Shown one piece after another: positions 13,032 to 19,953 of a stretch of DNA of 19,953 nt. Both the position numbers and the translations under genes were made by a program. Within the stretch, counting starts at the first letter, position 1. Every line of letters starts with the position of its first letter. The notes beneath the pieces were generated by a model. It was not told where the DNA came from and ran no database searches. It saw only the letters and a program-made list of their open reading frames with translations. The DNA is from Lachnospiraceae bacterium UBA5895 (GTDB lineage: Bacteria > Bacillota > Clostridia > Lachnospirales > Lachnospiraceae): the NCBI GenBank assembly GCA_002431915.1, contig DJEP01000126.1, forward strand, positions 1-19,953, in the 5' to 3' direction.

Positions 13032-15893
13032 ATGGAAGAGAAGCGTATGGGATTGAAAAACGGGGTTACACCACAGAAAAAACAGACGGGAGATGTGGAC
13101 AGGCAGCTGGATGAGACCACCAGAGAACTGCACCGGGAACGGGAAAAGCTGATGGCTGTGATCCGCATGTCCGGAGATTTGATCTTTGAATACGATATCG
13201 CAAATGACAAAATGTACTATGCCGGTCCGGGGGAAGGCATCCTGTATTCCACACAGATTACGGAAGGGTATACGGATCATCTGTTGCGGGAAGCGGGCAG
13301 CCGGATGGAGACGGTGGAACAAAAGCTTTCGGAAGCGTTGCGCAGCGGCAAACCGGATATTTATATCGAACTCTGTAAGACCGATGCGGATGGCAAGCCC
13401 CGGTGGGTGAAGGTCATCGGACAGACTTTTTATGACGAAAAAGGAGAGCCGGAACGGGTTCTGGGGAAGGTCTGTGATATTGACGAACAGAAGAAAAAAG
13501 AATGGGAACTGCGGGAAAAATCCCAAAAGGATTCTCTGACTGGATTATTAAACAATAAAACGATCAAACAGCAGATCGGCAGACGCCTGCAGAACCTGCA
13601 ACGTGGACAGACCGCATATCTGGTGGTGCAGGATGTGGACAGTTTTAAGAAGATCAACGATACTAATGGGCATCTGTTCGGAGATGCGGTGTTGTGTTCT
13701 TTTGCGGATGAACTTGGGAATATTTTTCCCGATGCGTTGAAAGGCAGGATCGGCGGAGATGAATTTGTCTTCTACGTGGAAGACATGGACAGAGAACTGT
13801 TTCAGGAAAAGTTAAAACAGCTGAACCGTTGTATGTCCGACCGCTATGATGATGACAAGACAGGATTACATATCTCCTGTAGTCTGGGTGTGGCAGTGAC
13901 AGACGGCACGGTAACGGATTATAATCTGCTGTTCCAGTGGGCGGATGCTGCACTGTATCAGGTGAAGAGCAAGGGGAAAGGCGCTTATTATCTGTTGGAT
14001 GTCAAGGAAGGTGTGGCATTACCCGGCAAAAGTTATCTGGACAGTGAGGAGAACAAAGAGGACGAGATCGTTCACAAAGAGGCACAGTTCGAGAGTGCGG
14101 AAGACCTGGTACTGTTCTGCATGGATCTGCTGGAAAACGTACCAAATCTGACCAGCGCACTGAAGGTAATCTGTGAGAGGACCTGCAGCTTTTTCGGAAT
14201 TGACGACATGATCTGTGTGGAAGTCAATGAAGCCGGTCCCATGATTCGTTATCAGTGGAATCGGGAAGAAAAACAGAACTTTGCCAAAAGAATATTGAAT
14301 CCCGGTGTGTTTGAGTGGGACAGAATCCGAAAAAGAGCAGATGAATCTGGCGCAGTGATCTACAGGCAGTCGGAGACTCCGGATGTTTACAAAGAAGAAG
14401 CTGAATCCGTGATGATTGTAATGTCTACTGCTGCAAAGGGATTAAAGGCCAGTGTGATTTTCTCGGATCGCCGCACAGACAGAAAATGGGAAGAAGAGAA
14501 AAATGCCCTGTGCAGAATCTCCCACCAGATATTTAACCGTCTCCGTATGCTAAAAAATGCGGAAAAAGATCAGCGGGAGCTGAACCGTAAGTTAAACTAC
14601 GATGCCCTGACCGGACTGCCGGTATATAATAAGTTCGTGGACAAGCTGGAGGTTTATATGGCAAACCACGGGAAAAACGGATTGTTCTTTGTGTCCTCTG
14701 ATTTTTCTAATTTCCAGTATGTGAACGAAATGTACGGTTACGAAGTGGGAGACCGCATTTTGCATGATTTTGCGGTGGCATTGCAGGAAAAATGTCAGGA
14801 CGGAGTACTGTTCTGCCGTGTGACCTCGGATCATTTTGTAGGGGTATTGAAGGAAGAGACGGTAGAAGATGCCAGAGACAAATATCTGGAATTTACCAAT
14901 TCTTTTGTGCAGAAGACCAACAGCCGTTATGATCAGTGCAATCTGGTCATTGCCACGGGAATGTATGAGATACTGGAGAATGACTGGTCGGTGTCTTCCA
15001 TGATGGATAACGCCAATGAGGCGAGAAAACAGTGTAAGACGCAAAAAGTGGACAGCGCGGTGGAAATTTATACGGAGAAGATCCGTAAGGATTTAGAGAA
15101 CACCAGAGAGATCGTATCCGGTATGGTCAGCGCTTATAATAACAAAGAATTTCGTGCATACCTGCAGCCGAAGGTGTCTCTGCATACCGGCAAGGTGGTA
15201 GGCGCGGAGGCACTGGTGCGGTGGATCCGTTCCGATGGTTCCATGGTGATGCCGGGACGATTTATCGATGTTTTCGAGAGAAACGGGTTTGTCACCAAGG
15301 TGGACTTTGCAATCCTGGATCAGGTGATGGAGTATTTGCGGGATGCACTGGCACAGGGAGAAGAAGTGGTGCCGATCTCGGTGAATTTTTCCAGGAGACA
15401 CAATGAATATATGGATTTTGTACCGAATATTCTGAAACGACTGAAGGAGTACAAGGTGCCCAGTGAACTGCTGGAAGTGGAAGTAACGGAGTCTGTATTC
15501 ATGTCTGACCTGAACAAGCTGACCAACAATCTGGAGACCTTAAGAGACAATGGTGTAGAGATCTCGGTGGACGATTTCGGCAGCGGCTATTCTTCTCTGA
15601 ATCTGTTGTCCAAGGTGGCGGTAGACACGGTAAAGCTGGACAAACAGTTCCTGGATGATACCATGAACAGCGAACGGGAAGAAACGGCATTGACAATTAT
15701 CAAATATCTGACTAAAATGTTGAAGCATCTCGGTTTTAAAGTATTGGCAGAGGGCGTGGAGACAAAGGAGCAGTTGGACATGCTGCGGCTGGCGGACTGT
15801 GACATCGTGCAGGGCTATTTTTATGCAAAACCGATGCCCGTCGAAGACTTTAGGAAGTTTTTGCAGGAATTTAATGAAAGGGAAAACGCGTAA
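13032..15893 (+). CDS. Cyclic-di-GMP enzyme: PAS-GGDEF-GAF-GGDEF(degenerate)-EAL
   Basis: 953 residues, no membrane segment or signal peptide, so cytosolic. ATG 13032 follows AGAGAGGG; the frame opens earlier inside the previous gene. Order: PAS-like sensor (about 40-152), GGDEF domain (165-325) with intact RIGGDEF at 239-245 and metal residue D203, a GAF-like region (355-510), a second GGDEF-like domain (520-680) whose signature is T-S-D-H-F (598-602) and so should not make c-di-GMP, and an EAL domain (695-950). The EAL active-site set is intact: E726-A-L, N785, E820, D847-D848, K868, E907, Q927. No RxxD inhibitory site is seen before the first GGDEF. It could both make and break c-di-GMP, with sensing by PAS and GAF, or mostly degrade it. 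pcrA begins three bases after its stop. Confidence 0.93.
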   Translation: MEEKRMGLKNGVTPQKKQTGDVDRQLDETTRELHREREKLMAVIRMSGDLIFEYDIANDKMYYAGPGEGILYSTQITEGYTDHLLREAGSRMETVEQKLSEALRSGKPDIYIELCKTDADGKPRWVKVIGQTFYDEKGEPERVLGKVCDIDEQKKKEWELREKSQKDSLTGLLNNKTIKQQIGRRLQNLQRGQTAYLVVQDVDSFKKINDTNGHLFGDAVLCSFADELGNIFPDALKGRIGGDEFVFYVEDMDRELFQEKLKQLNRCMSDRYDDDKTGLHISCSLGVAVTDGTVTDYNLLFQWADAALYQVKSKGKGAYYLLDVKEGVALPGKSYLDSEENKEDEIVHKEAQFESAEDLVLFCMDLLENVPNLTSALKVICERTCSFFGIDDMICVEVNEAGPMIRYQWNREEKQNFAKRILNPGVFEWDRIRKRADESGAVIYRQSETPDVYKEEAESVMIVMSTAAKGLKASVIFSDRRTDRKWEEEKNALCRISHQIFNRLRMLKNAEKDQRELNRKLNYDALTGLPVYNKFVDKLEVYMANHGKNGLFFVSSDFSNFQYVNEMYGYEVGDRILHDFAVALQEKCQDGVLFCRVTSDHFVGVLKEETVEDARDKYLEFTNSFVQKTNSRYDQCNLVIATGMYEILENDWSVSSMMDNANEARKQCKTQKVDSAVEIYTEKIRKDLENTREIVSGMVSAYNNKEFRAYLQPKVSLHTGKVVGAEALVRWIRSDGSMVMPGRFIDVFERNGFVTKVDFAILDQVMEYLRDALAQGEEVVPISVNFSRRHNEYMDFVPNILKRLKEYKVPSELLEVEVTESVFMSDLNKLTNNLETLRDNGVEISVDDFGSGYSSLNLLSKVAVDTVKLDKQFLDDTMNSEREETALTIIKYLTKMLKHLGFKVLAEGVETKEQLDMLRLADCDIVQGYFYAKPMPVEDFRKFLQEFNERENA

Positions 15894-15896
15894 TTC

Positions 15897-18281
15897 ATGA
15901 GTATTTATGATACCTTAAATAAAGAACAAAAAGAAGCGGTGCTTCATACGGAAGGACCGCTCCTTCTGTTAGCAGGCGCAGGAAGCGGCAAGACCCGTGT
16001 GCTGACCCACAGAGTGGCGTACCTGATCGACGAGATGGGAGTGAATCCCTGGAATATTCTCGCCATTACTTTTACCAACAAGGCGGCGCAGGAGATGCGG
16101 GAACGTGTGGATCAGATTGCAGGATTTGGCGCGGATCAGGTGTGGGTAGCAACTTTCCATGCCACTTGTATGCGGATCCTCAGGAGACATATTGATAGAC
16201 TGGGGTATGATACGAATTTTACCATCTATGACACAGATGATCAGAAGACTGTGATCAAACAGGTATGTAAGCGTCTGAACATCGATACGAAGATGTACAA
16301 GGAGCGGACACTGTTGTCAGAGATCTCCTCTGCCAAGGATGAACTGGTGGATGTGAGGGAATTTGAAGTAAAATCCGTGGGAGACTATCGCAAAAGTGTG
16401 ACGGCAAAGGTCTACAGAGAGTATCAGGAGACGCTGAAGAAGAGCAATGCACTGGATTTTGATGATATCATCGTAAAGACAGTGGAACTGTTCAAAAGCT
16501 GCCCGGAGGTTCTGTATAACTACCAGGAGCGTTTTAAATATATTATGGTGGATGAGTACCAGGATACCAATACGGCGCAGTTTGAGCTGATCCGCCTGTT
16601 AGCAGACGGCTATCGCAATCTGTGCGTGGTAGGTGATGACGATCAGTCCATCTATAAATTCCGCGGTGCAAATATCCGTAACATTTTAGATTACGAGAAG
16701 GTATATCCCGATGCAAAAGTGATCAAACTGGAACAGAACTATCGTTCCACACAGAACATTCTGGATGCTGCCAACGCGGTGATCCGTAACAACAGAGGCC
16801 GTAAAGAGAAAGCTCTTTGGACGGAAAAGGGAGCGGGCAGCCGGATCCATTTCCGGCAGTTTGACAATGCCTACGAAGAGGCGGAGTATATTGCGGACGA
16901 TATCTCCGATAAAGTAAATAAGGACGGTGTTGCTTATGCGGATTGTGCGGTTCTGTACCGGACTAATGCTCAATCCAGACTTTTGGAAGAGCGTATGGTG
17001 GTGGAAGGAATTCCCTATCATGTGGTAGGTGGTGTGAACTTCTATGCACGTCAGGAAATACGGGATATCCTGGCATATTTAAAGACAATTGATAACGGCA
17101 GGGACGAAGTGGCTCTGCGCAGAATCATCAATGTACCGAAACGAAGCATCGGCGCAGCTTCCCTGGAAAAGGTGGCAGATTATGCACAGATGAAGGATAT
17201 TACGTTATTCGATGCGCTGTGCGAAGCAGACCAGATCAAGGGACTTGGCAGAGCGGAAGTGAAAATCCGTGGATTCGTGAATCTGATCGAGGTACTGCGC
17301 AGTGGTTTGTCCTCTTATACATTGCCGGATCTGATCAAGTCTTTATTAGAACGGATCGATTATGCGGAATATCTGCGGGATCAGGATGAAGAATCCGCGG
17401 AGGACCGTCTGGGGAACGTAGATGAATTGATCACCAAGGCAGCCGCCTATGAGGAGACCCATGATGAGCCTTCTCTGTCGGAATTTTTAGAGGAGATCAT
17501 GCTGGTAGCGGATATTGACAATGTGGAGAACGGTGACAACCGGGTGCTGCTCATGACGCTGCACAGCGCCAAGGGTCTGGAATTTCCGGTGGTGTATCTC
17601 GCCGGCATGGAGGATGGATTATTCCCCAGCTTTATGACCATTGCTTCCGATGATCCTTTAGAGATCGAAGAAGAGAGACGACTGGCTTATGTGGGAATCA
17701 CCAGAGCCAAAGAGGATCTGACCCTGACCTGCGCCAGGAGCAGAATGCTTCGCGGTGAGAACCAATACAATCCGGTGAGCCGTTTTGTGCGGGAGATTCC
17801 GAAGGAACTTATGGATAATACCCTGCCGCAAAACAGAAGATACCGGGACGATGATCTGGAGGATTTTCAGGCGAGAAGAGCCAATGAGGCAGCCCTGCGT
17901 GCCATGGGATTAGAGGCAATTGCAACACCACGATCCGGCTCCGGTTCGGGCAGCGGATTCGGAGGCTTTGGCAATACCGGATTTGATCCAAGACCCAAGG
18001 CAGTGTTAAAACCCCGCGTTACGGCAAAGGCGGATAAACCTTATATTTCCAAAGGAATCAGCGGACTGAACCAGCTGGCGGGACTGCAGAAGGGCACGGA
18101 ATTCAAGGCACCGGAAGAACTGGAGTATGCCGTAGGTGACAGAGTGCGTCATATCAAATACGGCGAAGGTACGGTGTTAAATATCGTGAGAGAACCCAGG
18201 GACTATAAGGTCACGGTGGAGTTCGACCAGGCAGGACAGAAGATTATGTATGCATCTTTTGCCAAGTTAAAACGGGTATAG
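15897..18281 (+). CDS. pcrA: ATP-dependent DNA helicase PcrA (UvrD/Rep family)
   Basis: 794 residues, a little longer than B. subtilis PcrA. It is the essential superfamily 1A 3'-5' helicase for repair, rolling-circle replication and removal of RecA and RNA polymerase conflicts. Walker A is AGAGSGKT (26-33), motif Ia TFTNKAAQEM (58-67), Walker B DEYQD (219-223), motif III GDDDQSIYKFRGA (246-258), motif IV QNYRST (280-285), motif V LMTLHSAKGLEFPVVYL, motif VI RRLAYVGITRAKEDL. A Gly/Ser-rich linker (GSGSGSGFGGFG) leads to the C-terminal Tudor-like domain (VGDRVRHIKYGEGTVLNI) that contacts RNA polymerase. The start lies three bases after the c-di-GMP gene, with only GAAAGGG 14 bases upstream, so translation may depend on coupling. 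Confidence 0.97.
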   Translation: MSIYDTLNKEQKEAVLHTEGPLLLLAGAGSGKTRVLTHRVAYLIDEMGVNPWNILAITFTNKAAQEMRERVDQIAGFGADQVWVATFHATCMRILRRHIDRLGYDTNFTIYDTDDQKTVIKQVCKRLNIDTKMYKERTLLSEISSAKDELVDVREFEVKSVGDYRKSVTAKVYREYQETLKKSNALDFDDIIVKTVELFKSCPEVLYNYQERFKYIMVDEYQDTNTAQFELIRLLADGYRNLCVVGDDDQSIYKFRGANIRNILDYEKVYPDAKVIKLEQNYRSTQNILDAANAVIRNNRGRKEKALWTEKGAGSRIHFRQFDNAYEEAEYIADDISDKVNKDGVAYADCAVLYRTNAQSRLLEERMVVEGIPYHVVGGVNFYARQEIRDILAYLKTIDNGRDEVALRRIINVPKRSIGAASLEKVADYAQMKDITLFDALCEADQIKGLGRAEVKIRGFVNLIEVLRSGLSSYTLPDLIKSLLERIDYAEYLRDQDEESAEDRLGNVDELITKAAAYEETHDEPSLSEFLEEIMLVADIDNVENGDNRVLLMTLHSAKGLEFPVVYLAGMEDGLFPSFMTIASDDPLEIEEERRLAYVGITRAKEDLTLTCARSRMLRGENQYNPVSRFVREIPKELMDNTLPQNRRYRDDDLEDFQARRANEAALRAMGLEAIATPRSGSGSGSGFGGFGNTGFDPRPKAVLKPRVTAKADKPYISKGISGLNQLAGLQKGTEFKAPEELEYAVGDRVRHIKYGEGTVLNIVREPRDYKVTVEFDQAGQKIMYASFAKLKRV

Positions 18282-18284
18282 TAT

Positions 18285-18312
18285 TTTTCACGAAAACATG
18301 GTATTATATAAG
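18285..18312 (+). promoter_or_regulatory. Weak candidate promoter for the acidic membrane protein gene
   Basis: TTTTCA (18285-18290), 16-base spacer, TATAAG (18307-18312), directly after the pcrA stop at 18281. Partial matches only. A hairpin GCATCTGG (18333-18340) with CCGGATGC (18349-18356) follows in the leader just before the ribosome-binding region at 18359-18368. Confidence 0.35.
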
Positions 18313-18376
18313 GGAATAAAAACAATTGCTTTGCATCTGGAGAAATGCCCGGATGCCGGAAAGGCAGGTAAATAAT

Positions 18377-18676
18377 ATGAACAGAATTGAGAATCTGGTA
18401 GATCTTGACAAATTGAACGAGCTGAAGATCAGCGAATTGAAAAAGCTTAATAAGCTCCTCGGTAAGGAAGTGGAAGAGAAGAAGGAGCGTAACGTATTGG
18501 TATGGGTACTGGCGATTATCGGTGCGGTAGCTGCTGTGGCGGCTGTAGCTTATGCGGTATATCATTTCTTCTTTGCACAGGATTATCTGGATGACTTCGA
18601 GGATGACTTCGAAGATGAAGCAGATGATGTGGAAGAGGATGATGATGACTTCTTCGAGGATGAAGGAGAGAACTAA
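18377..18676 (+). CDS. Small single-pass membrane protein with acidic tail, function unknown
   Basis: 99 residues from ATG 18377 (MNRIENLVDL), chosen over the longer frame because AAAGGCAGG lies about eight to ten bases upstream and because the upstream part is leader hairpin. N-terminal amphipathic helix with Leu/Lys heptads (KLNELKISELKKLNKLLGKE, 12-31), one membrane segment (about 39-66, Ala/Val-rich), and a tail of 30 residues made almost wholly of Asp, Glu and Phe. Net charge is strongly split: basic before, very acidic after the membrane. I know of similar short proteins in Lachnospiraceae next to housekeeping genes but cannot assign a function. The rlmD start is three bases after its stop. 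Confidence 0.8.
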   Translation: MNRIENLVDLDKLNELKISELKKLNKLLGKEVEEKKERNVLVWVLAIIGAVAAVAAVAYAVYHFFFAQDYLDDFEDDFEDEADDVEEDDDDFFEDEGEN

Positions 18677-18679
18677 CCC

Positions 18680-19953
18680 ATGAAAAAAGGACAGGTATAT
18701 GAAGGATTTGTTGTAAGGGTCGATTTTCCCAACAAAGGGATCGTCTGTGTGGGAGATGAGACTGCTGTAGTCAAGAACAGCCTGCCCGGACAGAAAGTAA
18801 AGTTCTCGGTGAATAAAGTACGCAAAGGGAAGGCGGAAGGAAGGCTTTTAGAGGTGACGGAGAAGTCACCTCTGGAAACCGGCCGGAAGTGTTCCCTTTT
18901 TGGGTTATGCGGCGGATGCACCTATCTGTCTCTCCCTTACGAGGAACAGCTGAAAGTCAAAGAGAAACAGGTAAAGAGACTGTTGGACAGTGTGTTAAAC
19001 AGGCAGGAAGAAGCCTGGATTTTCGAAGGCATCAAAGGCAGTCCGAAAGCTTATGAATATCGTAATAAGATGGAGTTCTCTTTCGGAGATGAATATAAGG
19101 ACGGGCCGCTGGCATTGGGCATGCACAGGAGAGGCAGTTTCTACGACATTGTGACCGTAGCGGATTGCAAGATCGTGGATGCGGATTACCGTCTGATTTT
19201 GCAGACAGTAAGGGATTATTTCGCGGGGGAAAAGGTAAGCTTTTTCCACAGAATGAGCCATGAGGGATATTTACGTCACCTGCTGGTACGTAAGGCATCC
19301 CGCACCGGAGAAATTCTTGTGGCACTGGTGACAACGTCGCAGAATCCATGGCAGGGAGAAGATTCTTCTGCGGAGGTCAGCGGGGATGCGAATGCTTTGA
19401 TTGCCGGATTCCGGGATCTGTTACTTACTTTGGAACAGGATGGAAAGCTTGCCGGTAAATTCGCAGGAATTTTACATATTACCAATGATTCCATTGCGGA
19501 TGTGGTGCAGAGTGATCATACGGAGCTGCTATACGGACAGGAGTATTTTTATGAGGAACTGCTGGGGTTGAAATTCAAGATCTCTACGTTCTCCTTTTTC
19601 CAGACCAACTCCTACAGTGCGGAGGTACTGTACCAGACGGCGAGAGATTACGTGGGAGACCTGGGCGGCAGCGACAAGACCGTGTTCGACCTCTACAGCG
19701 GCACCGGCACCATCGCACAGCTCATGGCACCGGCAGCCGGTAAAGTCATCGGTGTGGAGATCGTGGAAGAAGCCGTGGAGGCAGCGAAGAAAAATGCCGC
19801 AGCCAACGGACTGCATAACTGCGAATTCATCGCCGGAGATGTGTTGAAGGTACTGGACGAAGTGGAAGAGAAGCCGGATATGATCATCTTAGATCCTCCA
19901 AGAGACGGCATCCACCCCAAGGCACTGCCGAAGATCATCGCCACTATTAGGTG
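18680..19953 (+). CDS. rlmD: 23S rRNA (uracil-C5)-methyltransferase RlmD/RumA, 3' end cut by window
   Basis: 424 codons are present and the frame runs off the end open. It is an S-adenosylmethionine-dependent enzyme that makes 5-methyluridine, position 1939 in E. coli numbering; Firmicutes often have two such paralogues, so the exact site is inferred. An N-terminal TRAM domain (about 1-62) is followed by iron-sulfur cysteines C71, C77, C80 (KCSLFGLCGGC) and C163 (ADCKIV), the FFQTNSYSAEVLY segment, SAM motif I DLYSGTGT at about 337-344, and DPPRDG at 405-410. The catalytic cysteine motif lies beyond the window. ATG 18680 has AAGGAGAG nine bases upstream, inside the end of the previous gene, so the two genes are probably co-transcribed. 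Confidence 0.93.
   Translation, partial: MKKGQVYEGFVVRVDFPNKGIVCVGDETAVVKNSLPGQKVKFSVNKVRKGKAEGRLLEVTEKSPLETGRKCSLFGLCGGCTYLSLPYEEQLKVKEKQVKRLLDSVLNRQEEAWIFEGIKGSPKAYEYRNKMEFSFGDEYKDGPLALGMHRRGSFYDIVTVADCKIVDADYRLILQTVRDYFAGEKVSFFHRMSHEGYLRHLLVRKASRTGEILVALVTTSQNPWQGEDSSAEVSGDANALIAGFRDLLLTLEQDGKLAGKFAGILHITNDSIADVVQSDHTELLYGQEYFYEELLGLKFKISTFSFFQTNSYSAEVLYQTARDYVGDLGGSDKTVFDLYSGTGTIAQLMAPAAGKVIGVEIVEEAVEAAKKNAAANGLHNCEFIAGDVLKVLDEVEEKPDMIILDPPRDGIHPKALPKIIATIR

Noticed and set aside
17930..17985. Gly/Ser-rich stretch in PcrA as possible frameshift or repeat expansion
   Set aside because: The frame continues into a normal Tudor-like C-terminal domain; a flexible linker here is usual for PcrA.

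Overview
The window looks like ordinary chromosome from a Gram-positive anaerobe of the Clostridia, most likely a Lachnospiraceae (Blautia/Roseburia/Dorea type). Pointers are the class III fructose-1,6-bisphosphatase, a YerC/TrpR-like regulator, a DUF1836 protein, a clostridial RlmD, lipoproteins with Gram-positive lipoboxes, strong GGAGG-type ribosome-binding sites and consensus sigma-A promoters. This placement rests on protein recognition only. I see no phage, integrase, insertion sequence, CRISPR array, tRNA or rRNA.

Layout. 1-901: end of dapA and complete dapB (lysine/diaminopimelate synthesis), separated by a stem-loop. 902-1109: a large nested inverted-repeat element. 1110-3062: fbp (gluconeogenesis), convergent with a small lipoprotein gene only one base away. 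3559-4403: a stand-alone HisA of the eukaryotic (HIS6-like) type. 4421-4778: shared terminator and a cold-shock protein gene with a hairpin leader. 4883-6258: an envelope pair, a membrane-anchored coiled-coil protein with a degenerate M23 domain followed by a bactofilin. 6270-6642: yerC with a candidate operator. 6711-8815: a perfect sigma-A promoter, a multi-hairpin element, then DUF1836, PHP phosphatase and HIT-hydrolase genes. 8839-9956: an orphan NMT1/SsuA-like binding lipoprotein. 9939-10436: an XRE-like regulator on the minus strand. 10548-18281: an SPFH/zinc-ribbon protein, a membrane zinc-ribbon protein, a PAS-GGDEF-GAF-GGDEF-EAL cyclic-di-GMP enzyme and PcrA helicase. 18377-19953: a small acidic membrane protein and rlmD, which runs off the window.

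Genes that appear to work together: dapA-dapB; the pseudo-M23 protein with bactofilin (cell-shape or envelope scaffold); the membrane zinc-ribbon gene, the c-di-GMP gene and pcrA, spaced 19 and 3 bases apart. Several convergent pairs share long, nearly perfect bidirectional terminators.

The least explained signals are two multi-branched inverted-repeat elements (927-1088 and 6737-6856), the inactive M23/bactofilin pair, and the SPFH/zinc-ribbon/c-di-GMP neighbourhood. None is proven to be a new system. All coordinates and motifs were read by eye.
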